A DNA stretch of 64,000 bases, taken from positions 15,686,001 through 15,750,000 of the forward strand of contig NC_083566.1 of assembly GCF_019925205.1 (NCBI RefSeq), read 5' to 3'. Origin of the DNA: Metopolophium dirhodum (taxonomy: Eukaryota > Arthropoda > Insecta > Hemiptera > Aphididae). This document shows positions 24,051-36,087 of this stretch, piece by piece (position 1 is the first letter of the stretch; each line of letters begins with the position of its first letter). Below the pieces are notes generated by a model. It was not told the DNA's origin and searched no databases. It saw only the letters and a list, made by a program, of their open reading frames with translations. The translations under genes were made by a program, and so were the position numbers.

Positions 24051-24439
24051 TAATTGTGAGTTTTATAAAAGTAGTGATATATAGTGGTTAAAACACGTCA
24101 GGTGTTGCTTTCATTTACTTTAGCTTAGCACAAATAAGTAGTCACTTATATATGTTTGTCACTCATAGTATGTCACTATAAATACGTCCACACCAGTAAA
24201 ATATTGACATAATGACAACTGAATATACTACAATACTGTTTATTCAGAAAAACATATTGTGGTAAAATGGTGCGATGGATTTGGGGCAAAAATACGCAGT
24301 GATTAATTGCTTACCTGATTACCTACAATTGTAAACATTTTATAATTATAACTTCAAAATTAATATCTAGACATTTAATTATATTTATACATAGGTATAT
24401 AATATTTAAAATGATTAAATTTAATAATAATATGTAATA

Positions 24440-24705
24440 TGTATTGAATAGCCTAACCAAAAAAAAATTACTTTGGCTTGGTATTTTCTACTAACATAGT
24501 AGAGCTTATATATTTTCAGATTTTTTGGTTATAGTATGAAGTATGTATGAGAAACAATATTTTAAAATTGCAATAATTTGGTATAAAATTGAAAACATTA
24601 TCAGTATTAACTACAAAATACATTTGCAAATTTTCATAATTTTAATGAATTTTGATCAAAATGTGAACTTTAAATACCTATAAAAATTGTGACTATATGT
24701 ATCAG
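24440..24705 (+). repeat. Fragment of repeat family R
   Basis: AGATTTTTTGGTTATAGTATGAA and AACTTTAAATACCTATAAAAATTGTGAC-like blocks match the interior of R copies 3 and 4 (near 10150 and 11270). It ends where the LINE remnant at 24711 begins, so the LINE probably inserted here. Confidence 0.45.
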
Positions 24706-24710
24706 TATCT

Positions 24711-26560
24711 TTAATATGTCTCAACATCTTTAATATTTAGTTGGTATTCTATAACTGCCCTCACAGCCTTTGTTTCATTTGTCCTCATTATATTACCGAA
24801 CCATTGTAATTGTTGATCTTTTATATACCTAATTGATAACCTTATGACTTTGCGTAATTTCTCGGATTTCGTGGTTTGCTCTTCTACTTGCAAGTTTGCA
24901 TCATATAGCGCAAGCGCACCATCGATTTTTTACAATATCAAAGGATTGTAATCTTTTCTCCATTTGTACTGTAAGTTATCGTCTACACCTCACTCCCATA
25001 CATCGGCGTCGATCTAACTATAGTCATATAGGTATAGCCTGAACATATATTCGTTCTTCTCGAGAATAATTTGGATTTAAAAAATGTCAATAGTGCATAA
25101 TAGGCTTTTTCTGCTTGTTGTATGAGGTTTACTATTTCACCATTCAGTCATTGTGACTCCGGACTCGTAATGTTAGTTCCCAGGTATTTATAAACTGGTC
25201 TACTTTTTCAAAAATCAGTTCTTCTACTGCAAATATACCATAGCCGTTACCCTATAACTCCATTACAATAGTCTTTTCTTCGTTTACTACTAAGCCTACT
25301 GCTTTCACTTAATTAATTTTTGTTGCTGTATTATTTTGCACCACAATTTATTTGTTCTCTCTAATTAGGTTTATGTGTTCCGTGAAACTCAATACATTTA
25401 CCAACGATGTACTGACCTCCAGCCCACACCTATTCTGTTGTACACCTTTTTTCACCTTTTCCAATGCTATATTGAATACTAAAGCGTGATACCTAATGGA
25501 TCTCCATGTCTTAAACATTTAATAACTCGAAACTCTTCAGATGCGATGTGGTCTACCCTTATCTGGTATTTCGTACCTTTCATACACATTGCTGTTAGTT
25601 CTATTAGTTTCGAAACCCAAATTCAGAAATTATATTATACAAGCTTTCCTGGTGTATGATGTGTAGGCTTTATTGAAATCAACAAATACATGCCATACTT
25701 TTTATCGAAATTCATATTTCTTTTCGATAATAAGTCCAATTATCGACAGCTGTTCAACTGTACATTTACCTCTACAAAATCTACATTGGCATTCTTCGAT
25801 ACACTCCTCTGATATGGATTGAAATCGCTTCAATAATACTTCAGAGAACACCTTGAACGCTATACTTAATATCGCAATTTCTCTGTAGTGACCTAACTTG
25901 TCTTCTTACTTATGTAGTGGAATAAAAATTGTTTTGTTCCAATCCTCTGGAAGATTTTCCTCCCTCCATATGATCAAGCAAAGTTCAAGAATATTTTTGT
26001 GTAATGTCTCACCACCATATTTCCGAAGTTCAACTGGGATCCCGTCAGTACCTTCTAGTTCTTCAGGCTGTCAACTACAAACTTCGTTTCTTCAAAAATT
26101 ATTTGGCCTACATTATCTTACTCAGCCCTTTGTTTTTCCCATCTAGGGATTGGATTATCGGATACGTCCCCATTGAGCAGCATTTTGAAGTATTCCATCC
26201 TTCTAACTACTTTTTTACTTGGTTCCAACAATATTCTTTCATCGTCATTATTGACCCCTTTCAATGTTGGGTAAATTTTTTTATACTTCCCAATTTTCAT
26301 GAAAAAGTTATGATGTACCTTACCCTACCAATTATCTCGTTCATATAATTTATCTTTAATCTTTGTTTGGTCCTTTTACATATCTTGCATTCTTGCGTTT
26401 AAAGTGTTCTTTCGCTTCTGTGGAGCATGATACAAGATAGTTTTGTCGCCGGGTATCTATTCACCTTGCTATTGCGCTTCTTCACTCTGTTTTAAACTAT
26501 TTCATTGTTTGGCTTTTTGATACAGTGATAAATCCACTAGTATTTACAGATAATATGTTC
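24711..26560 (-). pseudogene. Decayed RTE-type LINE (RT and C-terminal region)
   Basis: Read on the - strand from high to low coordinates. 26300-26118 contains RRMEYFKMLLNGDVS, the typical lead-in to the RT of RTE elements (a W.EYF..LLNG pattern). About 25520-25440 contains a GLRHGDPL-like block followed by FNIALEKV, the RT domain-4 signature of this clade. 24893-24711 contains DQQLQWFGNIMRTNE, the C-terminal LQWFGH..R block. Frames change between these, with many stops. The 5' endonuclease was not found and the 3' end is missing (truncated at about 24705). Order and strand agree for all three blocks, so one element is the simplest reading. Confidence 0.75.
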
Positions 26561-26864
26561 CCAACATGTTTAAGTAAGTAATGTAAAATCAATCTCAGTT
26601 ATATCAGTGCTCATTTTTGGGTTTTTAAAAAATCTTCTTGCAGTGTTGCTATCGTTTGTACTTACTTCCTTTTCCTGAAATATTTGAAAAAGTATTTGCG
26701 TCTACATAATTCATATTGTACCAAATTAATATCAGTTCATTTTTACTTTGTGGCACAACATCAATAAATGAACCTATTTTTGTACAAAAACATCCTTGGA
26801 TACTTTTTTGTCGTTGGGCAAAACTATAAATTAAGGGCTGGTTTTCTAACCTAAAATGTAACTT

Positions 26865-27152
26865 TTAATGTTTAATACAATAATTGGTTGAACGAATTTT
26901 GTATATTATAACAGTCTTATATACTTGCCATGTCTTGAATTCCAACTGATATGAAATGTATAACAAACATTCAAAGAACCGTATCCATGCATGAAGTGTG
27001 GATAGTTCAAACCTCAATGATTCCTGATGAATTGATTTATTTTTAACTCGTTGAATATTATTTATATTTTTTGGTGAAGAATCACAAATAAAACATTTTT
27101 GACTTAAGGTCTCTGTTATGATGTTATACATACTTTTATAATAACAACACAA
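26865..27152 (-). pseudogene. Remnant of an unidentified mobile-element protein (LHAWIRFFE block)
   Basis: A 95-codon frame with CFICDSSPKNINNIQR, a C..C pair, followed by LSTLHAWIRFFECLLYISYQ and a KTWQV segment. A CxxC leader followed by 'LS.LHAWIR.FE.LLH..Y' is a pattern recalled from uncharacterised repeat-borne proteins of aphids and cnidarians, with no function known to me. Upstream on the same strand (to about 27850) in other frames are coding-like pieces such as MTGKRNIVQFFKK and LTSDEAMSF, suggesting the tail of a longer broken ORF. No catalytic motif is visible. It could instead be an exon of a host paralogue. Confidence 0.4.
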
Positions 27153-28377
27153 GTAATTGAGAACTTAATAAACATTACGGATGTAAAAAAAAAATATATT
27201 AAAACTTATTTACTTTTCCGTCAACATTATGAACACTAGTGTATGCTTCACTGCTTATTTTTACCATTAAAAATGATGTGTGAAGCAAAAAGCTTTTTCA
27301 TATTTTGGTATTGTCTTTGTTTGATATTGGAATTTGAACTTTATTGGTCTACAACATTTTGTGGAAGAAATTCTTATATTTTTGCATGTTTGCTTCATTA
27401 AAAGAGTAAAAATAAAGAGGAGCAATTGAAAAAATAAAAAAATCACTGTCAGAACATATGCTAAAATGAGCATACTATTACTTATAGAGTGACTGTCAAT
27501 TACTTCCACCACAAGTCACAGCCCTATTTATAAATAATATTAAAATCTTTCAAATAGTTTTGATAAAATTGATGGAAGTAATTTCAAATATTTTTTTAAG
27601 GTGTAATCAAGAGACCTTGAAGTCCTATTTCATAAAATGATTCAGATACCTGTATCATATCATATCAGCATTACATTGTTTCCTAGTCAATCTAATATTT
27701 AAATATTGGAGTTTTGTTAAGTCCTTTTTAATAAAAATGACATTGCTTCATCAGAAGTAAGAGGTCTAATTGTTTATGTGTCTTTAAAAAATCTGAAGTT
27801 TTATCACATGATTTTACCTTTTTAAAAAATTGGACAATATTTCGTTTCCCAGTCATTGTAAATTTATTTTGTGAAGCTTAATAATATTAACATATTATGT
27901 CAGTAGTTGTCATAATAGAAGTAGCTATCGACATTTTATTATTCCCTTTTTTAGAACAATCTGCACATTCAATAAAATATATAATAGGTCCATAAATATT
28001 CAGAGATTTTGAAACATTATAATATTATAATTTTTGTTTGTGGCTAAGTATTTTGAAGTACGAATCAAGTCGTTCTGTATGCATTTTAGTAAACTAATTA
28101 TTATTTCGGCATACTTTTATAAATTGTTTTGATAATGCCAAAAAAAAATTAAAAATTTCCGTTTCTATACTTTGGTATAAGCACCATTTCACTTTAAACA
28201 CACGTTACATTTTTGACGCTGGTCAATATTACAATATCTACTGAAACTATATGTAATAACCACTTGAGCGTTATAAATTATAATAATTATCAAACAATAT
28301 TAAAAATCAATTCTCTTATGAATCAATATTCAATAGATATATATATATAAGTTTTCTCTTACCTTCAAATGTGGGCT
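27153..28377. other. AT-rich region with possible decayed upstream ORF pieces
   Basis: Apart from the coding-like scraps on the - strand mentioned for 26865-27152, nothing definite is seen. An 81-codon - strand frame (27512-27267) with a hydrophobic stretch is not convincing alone. Confidence 0.3.
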
Positions 28378-28559
28378 ATACATAATGTTTTTTTTTTATT
28401 TTATTATTTAAGAAAATTTACAATCTATGTACAAATTTATATAATAAGTAAATATGATGAGATGAATATTACAGGACATGAAAATCTTGAGGGAAGGGAG
28501 TGTCCAGTGACACTACTTCCAATTTAAACTTAATGGGGATGTAACTTTATAATAATAGC

Positions 28560-31195
28560 ACTAGGCATTATTTAATAAATCACGCGGCCATTTGCGTTTG
28601 AGGCGACGAGGGGGGTTATCAGGTATTGTGCAAGAAGAAAGTTTAGATATGAGTGGGTTTGGATGGTTAAAGGTATTTTTAAGAAATTTGTTATAATGAT
28701 TAGAGGCAATTGATGGTATGTTAAGATCATGATGTAGGGTGCGGTTGCTAACGTACCAGGGAGCATTTGAGAGGACACGCAGAGATATTGATTGGAACGC
28801 TTGGAATTAGGTTTGAATTTTTTGTGGTACCCCACAGTTGAATTCCGTAAGTCATTGCTGGACGTAATATTTGTTTATATATTAGTGTTTTGTTATTTAA
28901 AGAGATTTTGGATCGAAGAAGTGGTCTTAATTTGTGAAGCCTGAGGTTAAGGGAAGTTCTTTTAGCTTTGATGTGATTAGCCCAAGTTAGTCTTTTGTCG
29001 AGAAGGAGTCCTAGGTATTTAACGGAATCGACAATGGGAATTGTTTGGTTATTTATGTAAACTGGAGGAATTGATGTAGGCCTGAGGGTAAAAGTGATGT
29101 GAGAGGATTTATTTTCATTAACTTTAATTTTCCATAAGCTGAACCAATCCTGTAGTTGGGTTAGGTGGTCTTGGAGGTTGTTTGTAGTGGTGGCTATTTC
29201 GGAGTTGGTTGATATTATGGCTGTGTCATCGGCGAAGGTAGCTAGAGTAGTGTTGATAGATTGTGGTAGATCTGCTGTATATATTTTATAGAGAGTCGGG
29301 GAAAGAATACTGCCCTGAGGGACGCCTGTTTTAATAGGATGTGGGTCAGAAGTTTCGTCTTCACATCTTACTGAAAAAGTACGGTTTGATAGGAAGGATT
29401 TGAGTAAGAAGAATGACGGAGTGGGCAAAATAATAATTTGAACAGTAGTCCTTCATGCCAGACCCGATCAAACGCCTGAGCAACATCAAGAAAGACCCCA
29501 GAATAAAATTTTTTTGTTCAAGAGATAAGCAAAAGTGTCAACTAGTCTGTGTAGTTGGCGGAGAGAGGAGTGCTTACTTCTAAAGCTGAATTGAGCGTTT
29601 GGAATACTTTGTTTCTCGTTAAGTATCGGATAAATTTTTTTTAATTTGATTTTTTCTAAAATTTTTGAGAAAGTAGGAAGTAAGCGAATAGGCCTATATG
29701 AGGAGGGTTGGTCAGGAGGTTTTCCTGGCTTGTAGGTGGGAGGGATATAGGATAGACGAAGAATGCTATTGTAAATATAAGTGAGAAGTAAGATTGCTTT
29801 CTTAGGCAGGTATTTAGCAATAGTATTGGTTATCAGGTCGTGGCCTGGGGATTTATTATTTTTTAAGTTTTTAATTATATTTAGGACTTCAGAAGGGGAG
29901 GTATGTTTTGTAGGGAGACACATTGGGAGAGTGTTTAGAAGTGATGCTTCAATATTAGAGTAGTGGCTTCTAGTGAGAAAGTTTGGATGTGGTGAAAATC
30001 TATTTTCAAGATCTGATGCGAATTAGTTTGCTTTGTCAAGATTTGACGAGGCTAGGGAATTGTTGGGGTACCGTAGGGGAGGTATTTTACTTTTTTCCTT
30101 TAGGATATTTTTAGTGGCTTTCCAAAGAGGGTTGTCTGTATTAGAGAGAGATTCCAAGTAGTTGTGAAATTTGTCAGAATTGTATTTTCGAAGAATATTT
30201 TTTAAGGAGTTATTGAGAGTGTTGAAATGCTTTTTATCACTCGGCAAGTGAGTTCTTTGCCATATACGGCGGGCTCGACGCTTTTCTGTAATGAGTTGTA
30301 TTATGTGTGAGGGTAAAATATTGGTTGTGTGAGTGGTGGAAGAGTTGTTTTTAGAAGCATCGAGTGCAGCATCTTGGATGATATTTGTGAGAGAGTGTAC
30401 TGCAGTATCTAAGTCAGATATGTTCTTTAAGTAGATGTTAAGAGTGATGGCATTTTCTATAGTTTGACTAATTTTTTTCCAGTTTGTTTTGTCTGGAGTG
30501 ATAGTTGGGTAGTTTTTTGTAGCAGTTGAAGTATCGTTTAGAGTGAGTTATATTGGTGTATGGTCAGAAGAGAGGTCTGAGGAATTGGTAATAGTGTACT
30601 TTATATGGCTAGGGAGCGTAGTGATAAAAAAGTCTAGAACGTCGGGACGTCTATTGACATGTGAAGGCCAATATGTAGGGTAAGGAGGAGATATTATTTT
30701 AAGATTGTGATCGAGAATAAATTTGTTGAGAGTTCGACCTCTAGTATTAGGTTGACTAAAACCCCACCGGGGATGTTTGGTGTTGAAGTCCCCACCTACC
30801 AGGAAGTGAGTACAAGGAATTAAAGAAGTGCTCAAAATCATTGGGATTTAATTTAGTGCCTGGACGGATGTAAGTCGATGAGATAGTGGTAGGAATATGA
30901 TTTAGTGTTAGGGAGATGTTAGTGGACTGTATGACATTATTTTGATATGGGGGAAGAATGGTATGTTAAATATTTGACTTTAATAATACTGCAGAGCCCA
31001 CGTGGGAAGAGCCATCGGGATGGTTACATTGATATGTAGTATAGCCAGGAATGTTAAAGGAAGAGTTTTGTGTCAGGTGTGTTTCACAGATGAGTAAAAT
31101 ATCAATGGAGTTTATAGAGAGGAAGGCATGAAGTTCGTTTTTTGACGCACTAGTCCATTGACATTCTATTGAAGGATTGAGATAGAGTGAGGAAT
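28560..31195 (-). pseudogene. Jockey-type ORF2: endonuclease and reverse transcriptase, frameshifted
   Basis: Order on the - strand: an apurinic-like endonuclease (about 31195-30548) with SIDILLICETHLTQ, VGGDFNTKHPRWG and SSDHTPI, interrupted by a TAA near 30969 and a frameshift near 30840. Next a linker (30247-30023). The RT follows with NNKSPGHDLI and SYRPIRLLPTFSKILEK (29923-29486), then GVPQGSILSPTLYKIYTADL and the catalytic FADD (29236-29225). After it come KYLGLLLDKRLTW and MTYGIQLWG, and finally a tail containing TLHHDLN in another frame. The protein would nick target DNA and reverse-transcribe element RNA at the nick. At least four frame disruptions make it inactive. Confidence 0.9.
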
Positions 31196-31205
31196 ATCAT
31201 TTTGT

Positions 31206-32369
31206 CTATTTATCATTAGACAAAATTAGTTTTTCAATGAGAGTAGTAAGTAGAGAGATCAGTGGATTAATGGTGGATTGGAAGTTTTTGAGAAAGAGCG
31301 CCATTTGGTGGGCTAGGTGGTTGGGATTTTGGGATGCGTTGGAGGGGATGGTTTGGCTCGGTAAATCGGTTGTTGTAGCTTGAGCATAAGATTTTTTGGT
31401 TTGGGTGTTCATATTGGAAGTAGAGTTTACATTAGTGAATTTTACATTAGAGGGTACTTCTTTCAGGTTAGCTTGAGTTGGGTTTGACCTTTTGAGATGG
31501 TGAACAGCTTGAATTTTTTTGAACACGGGGCATCCTCTGTAATTGGCTGGGTGGGCACCACTACATAGTGCGCATGTTGCTGGTTGCTCAGCCGGTTTTA
31601 CACAGCTTTCAGACGCGTGAGAGTCTCCACAGCGAACACATTTTGGCGGGTGGTTGCAGTATGATTTTGTATGGCCGAAGCCTTGGCAACGGAGACATTG
31701 GATTGGTTGGTTGTTTGGTCGGGGCTCTTCAATTTTTATCTTAGTATAGTAAAGGTGGTCAATTTTAAAGACATATTTGTTGTTGATATCAGGCTCCAAA
31801 TCAACGAAAAAGAGCGGGAGAGGTTGTTTCGTGGTTCTATGTAAAACATTTGTGACGTTACGAGGTATGTTCCCGATAGCTAAGAGTTCTTTCTCTATTT
31901 CATTAATTGGTGTAGAGTGGTGGAGATTTCTAATAACTATTCTGAAGGCTCTGTCTTGTTTTAGTTGATAAGTGTAAAAAGCAGCTTTATTAGATTGTAG
32001 AAATTTAATGACAGAACGATATGAATCTGGTGAGCTTGTAGATAGTGTTATGCCTTTAATGGAACTTTTACATACGAAGGGTTCACCATTCGTAAGTTTC
32101 TTAATGTTGTCACAGAAAGCCTTGTAATCATTAACCACGCGAATAAAAATAGGTGGTGGGGGTTTGGTAGGTGCGGAAGAGTTTTCTAAGTGCTCAGGTT
32201 CTTGCTCCATTTTTTCGGTTTCTGGATTGTTTTTGGGTGCGTCGATCGTATCCGAGAATAAGGAAAATCGATTTTGAGTAACAAATGCTTTTTTTGTTGC
32301 TTGCGGTCTTGAGGTTGGGGTAGATGGAGAAGTAATTGTGCGTTTTCCTGAAGTGGGGGGATCAGCCAT
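31206..32369 (-). CDS. Jockey-type ORF1 (Gag-like nucleic-acid-binding protein), intact
   Basis: 387 codons from ATG 32369 to the stop at 31206. The N-terminus is proline/serine/threonine-rich. A middle domain with FRIVIRNLHHSTPINEIEKE is followed by three CCHC-type knuckles: CLRCQGFGHTKSYC, CVRCGDSHASESC and CALCSGAHPANYRGC. The C-terminal part has SYAQATTTD and ends with a hydrophobic segment (INPLISLLTTLIEK). It is expected to coat element RNA and chaperone target-primed reverse transcription. It is the only full open retroelement ORF of the LINEs here, while ORF2 just downstream is dead. Homologous throughout to the ORF1 at 17920-19085, but only moderately similar, so they are different subfamilies. 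Confidence 0.9.
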   Translation of the reverse strand: MADPPTSGKRTITSPSTPTSRPQATKKAFVTQNRFSLFSDTIDAPKNNPETEKMEQEPEHLENSSAPTKPPPPIFIRVVNDYKAFCDNIKKLTNGEPFVCKSSIKGITLSTSSPDSYRSVIKFLQSNKAAFYTYQLKQDRAFRIVIRNLHHSTPINEIEKELLAIGNIPRNVTNVLHRTTKQPLPLFFVDLEPDINNKYVFKIDHLYYTKIKIEEPRPNNQPIQCLRCQGFGHTKSYCNHPPKCVRCGDSHASESCVKPAEQPATCALCSGAHPANYRGCPVFKKIQAVHHLKRSNPTQANLKEVPSNVKFTNVNSTSNMNTQTKKSYAQATTTDLPSQTIPSNASQNPNHLAHQMALFLKNFQSTINPLISLLTTLIEKLILSNDK

Positions 32370-32807
32370 CGTCGGGATCAGAGTTTAAAGATTTATTAGG
32401 TGATCTATTTGGCACGCTCTGTATACGTGCTTTAGAAATGATAAGTGGAGATACGACGGTTTTAGATTTTTGTGATGGCATGGTGGTTTATCGCTTATTG
32501 AGTGCGTTGCGCAATCGAACGTCGATTAACGGGACGGACGGCCGAGTGCGTCCGCCGTAGATAACGATTACAATTAAATAGAGGTACCTAATTAATTTGT
32601 TTAAAGTTACCAGAGCTAGAAGCCGGAACTGCTTCGGTTGGATGTCGTTGCGCTTGATTTGGTTGTATATCACTTTTAACGAGAAACACGTTTTTGAATG
32701 ATAAAAATCGGAGCAGAATTGTTTGAGTAATTTAGAAATTACGGAACAATATAGTGGCGAACAATGATTCATGGTCAACGGTCGCCACGAGACTGATACA
32801 TAATGTT

Positions 32808-33898
32808 AACAAAATAAAAATGCGTATGCATAAAATACATATACACTATTAGTCGTCGTGGTCGTACCAGTCGTACCCATAGTATTAACCATGTCATTTT
32901 TCAAATTTTTTTTTTTCGTATAATATTGTTATATGAAATATTATATTATATATAATATATTGATTTTTCAATATATAACACTCCAGAGTTGTAATTGATG
33001 TTGACAATTTTACATTTTATGTTAAACACAATAATTGTAAAATGTCTGACGAACTATACAACCTACCAATAATGCTCGGTGACTGCCGTTCAGTTATTTT
33101 TATTTTGTGTTAAAGTCGAATATATAGGTATTAGGTATAGCTAGGTAATATTTCCCTAAGGCTATAATATAGACTATAATTACATAATGCCATAATATGA
33201 TATACAAACTATCAACGAATACAATTTTTTTCCATTTTTTTATTGAAGGCAGTATCCGTCATGTTATATGAAACAATTTTAAGTTTCACTATCCATTTAA
33301 TAAACAAAATACAATTAACCAAACTAAAAATAGTTTTAGTTATAATTAAAAATAACTATTTTAAAAAAACATGGAATGATGAGTTATAAGTTATAACACA
33401 TGAGTTTGTGTAATTACCTATTAGTGAGGAAAACTGTTTATTATATTATGACTTATAAGTATTATAACATAAAATTGCATAGAACTGTTGACTAATATCT
33501 TTGTTTTAATAATTAGCCATTAGGTAGTTAAAAATCATACTTATGAATTTGCATTAATGTATAAAAATAAATAAACTTTTAATCCCAAATCAATAATAAG
33601 TAAGATAAAACTATAGTAGTAGGTAGATTAAAATTTACAAAAACTAAAAACTATAATATTATATTTGATAATTTATTTAATTAAATATTGTAACAGAATA
33701 TTTATATTCCAAAAATATTCACAAACTAGTTTTAAACGGCGCAAATAAAAATCTTTTTTATAAAATATGTATTTCACTCAAACCCTTATTGCACCTGCAG
33801 GCAAATATTGGGTGCATAAAATAAATACAAATAAAATAATATGTACACAGTAAAGTTGTTTGGGCATTTTTACGACATCCCGAAGGTGGACTTATACA
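32808..33898. other. AT-rich intergenic, no feature
   Basis: A/T-rich, with one TAATATATATAA-rich patch near 32940. No gene or repeat boundary was recognised. Confidence 0.4.
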
Positions 33899-34085
33899 TT
33901 AGAGGCCGAACACCGCGGACGAATGCAAATGAATGCTACCGGACGAATTCGATTGCATATCGATTATCGAACGCTTTGGTCCACCGTCTTTGGAGCGAAC
34001 GTTTCCAAAGGCGACCCAATGCATTCGTCCGTTTACATCGGTTCGTTCAGTAGCATTCGCTTGCATTTGTTCGTGTTTGGCTAGA
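33899..34085. mobile_element. Palindromic MITE-like element
   Basis: The left arm GACGAATGCAAATGAATGC then TACCGGACGAA pairs with the right arm, whose reverse complement reads GAACAAATGCAAGCGAATGC then TACTGAACGAA. Arms are about 40 bp within a 190-bp GC-richer island. A further partial arm (GGTTCGCTCGGTAGCATTCG) lies just outside at about 34105. No TSD was settled. Frames on either strand are by-products of the palindrome. Confidence 0.55.
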
Positions 34086-34662
34086 CCGTTGTTTACATAA
34101 TATTGGTTCGCTCGGTAGCATTCGAAAAATTACACATTATTTATGTAATATTGATAACTTACTTATTAAAAAATAAATTTACATTAAACCTGCACTTATT
34201 GCCATAGTAGTAAGCGACAACAAAATCAAAAATACCGGCTTGACAATATTACGAGCTAACCTAACGGTTTTAAATGTTATATTGTCATAAGCATATAGGA
34301 AAATGTTGATATTTTATGTACACAATCAATAGATATATTATATATAGCAGACAAGGTTTGCTTAACACCAACATTTTTAAAATTAGAATAACATATAATA
34401 GTTACCTATGGTATAGAAATTCCTAGAAATATTCAACTTTGAATAATAATTCAAAACTTTTAACTATTTATAAGTACCTAATTAATATATTAACTACGAT
34501 ATTGGTCAACAGATAAAATAAATCAACTTTGATCCCTTTAGTACCTACTAAGTGTTCAAAAATTATTCATAGTTTAAATTATAAGAAATATATATTACTT
34601 ATTTATTATTTAAAAAATAGAAATTATTAGATTTAAAATAAGTGAAATAATTACGATAGGAT

Positions 34663-34854
34663 TCAGACTTCAAATCTACAGACACCGCTGAAGATAACAA
34701 TCATAATGGCACCTACTCCGAAAATTCCACTTTCGATCATGCAAAATTTACACAGCATTAGATTTGTAGCTTTTAAATTCAGAGACTCTGTAACAATAAT
34801 TAAAGAGGCTATGAGAAAAGCTGACTTACCGATAACACATAATAGTGTGATCAA
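34663..34854 (-). other. Possible exon or pseudogene fragment of a small membrane protein
   Basis: A 63-codon - strand frame with ATG and stop. It has two hydrophobic segments (SAFLIASLIIVTESL and GIFGVGAIMIVIFSG) separated by a polar loop with two cysteines. The composition is more protein-like than neighbouring AT-rich noise, but no family was recognised and no splice context was worked out. The opposite strand is also open here, which weakens the case. Confidence 0.2.
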
Positions 34855-34924
34855 ACGAAATGTGATTTTTTACTTAAGGAGATTCAGGAACACGAATAGG
34901 ATATCATATTATTATTATTCATAA

Positions 34925-35929
34925 AAACGGCAAACAATCAATACTGGACGAAGTGTACCTACATTAAAGTGCAAACTATGTATTTAGATATAATATTTTT
35001 GTTAAAAATTAAATTACACAAAATACTTGTCAATTTTTTAACTATAAAATTATTATAGTAATTAATTGTAAGTATACTAAGTTTTTTTTTGATGATGATG
35101 ATGAATAGTGGTATTAAGAATCCGATTTAATATGAATGTCCCTAAATTATATAACAATCACAAAAATAAAATCACAATTACATATTAACTTATAAAACCA
35201 TATAAAACCACAATGCACGTTTCGTAATAGATTGTAAATGTACTATATTTCTTTATAATACAAATCTAAAATTGTATAAACATTTACTAAGACAATTTTT
35301 TAACTCTTGATCAACTTGAAACAGATTGTGAATATCGAAATTTAGGTTTTGAATAAAAAGCTTCTATATTATATTTATTTTACCTTTTATCATATACAAT
35401 TAGGTAATTTTTGAGATTTTACTTGAGGTTTTAATGCAATCAGTATTAACAGATTGTACCTACATTATTAGAAATACTTTCCGTAGGTAGGTACTATCTT
35501 ATTTCATAGTATGGTTTTGTTAATAATTGCAAGTTGTAGACAAATTAACCAATTTACAAACTTTTCATACTAGTCCAACATAATATAATTACATTATATC
35601 TTTAGATTTAACATAAAAAAATGTGATCACAAATATTAATAAAATATTTACAATTTGAAAAATATAAGAAAATGCATAAGGGATTTAGAAAAATATAGCG
35701 ATGAGAAACTATATTATCGTTACATGCGACATTTCAGCTTTCATCGTTAAAATAATTGAATACACACATTCAAATATACCACAAACAAATAAAATTATTT
35801 AAACAGCATTCAAACATCATGAAATAAAATATAAACGTAATATTATGAAACTTTTCTGAAATTTCAAAATTATTGTCTCGGACTCTCAACTTTTCAGAAA
35901 CAATTCCTCCCATAAAAATGCATTCAATG
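34925..35929. other. AT-rich intergenic, no feature
   Basis: A/T-rich sequence with a short GATGATGATG run near 35090. No gene seen. Confidence 0.4.
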
Positions 35930-35942
35930 ATTTTTGTTTGTT

Positions 35943-36074
35943 TTTTTTTTTTTTTTTTATTAAAAGAATAATTACAATCTATACAAACATTTTATACAAT
36001 AAGTAATTTTTTTTGATGGAGAATAGCGTTGATATAACAGAGAGGGAAGGTACTCAGTAGTACCACCCGACTAA
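35943..36074 (-). mobile_element. 5'-truncated jockey-type 3' end
   Basis: After an 18-T run (the A tail of the - strand), ATTACAATCTATACAAACATT and ATACAATAAGTAA match the 3' UTR of the full-length copy (28418-28450, with ACAATCTATGTACAAA). A GGGAAGG...AGTACCAC region corresponds to 28493-28520. Flanking ATTTTTGTTTGTT (35930-35942) and ATTTTTATTTGTT (36075-36087) look like a TSD with one mismatch. A typical dead-on-arrival LINE insertion. Confidence 0.6.
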
Positions 36075-36087
36075 ATTTTTATTTGTT

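Larger units (their letters stand above)
28390..32795 (-). mobile_element. Jockey-type LINE, complete length, mutated, with TSD
   Basis: Bounded by ATACATAATGTT at 28378-28389 and 32796-32807 (perfect 12 bp; the last T's overlap the tail). On the - strand it starts CAGTCTCGTGGCGACC, then about 430 bp of 5' UTR, ORF1 (32369-31206), a broken ORF2 (about 31195-28560), a 3' UTR and an A-rich tail. Length is 4.4 kb, normal for the jockey clade. The CAGT start matches the gag-only copy. Confidence 0.9.

Noticed and set aside
34706..34924. + strand frame overlapping the possible membrane-protein fragment
   Set aside because: No domain, and it ends in a tyrosine run from TATTATTATT. The - strand frame is slightly more protein-like but also weak.
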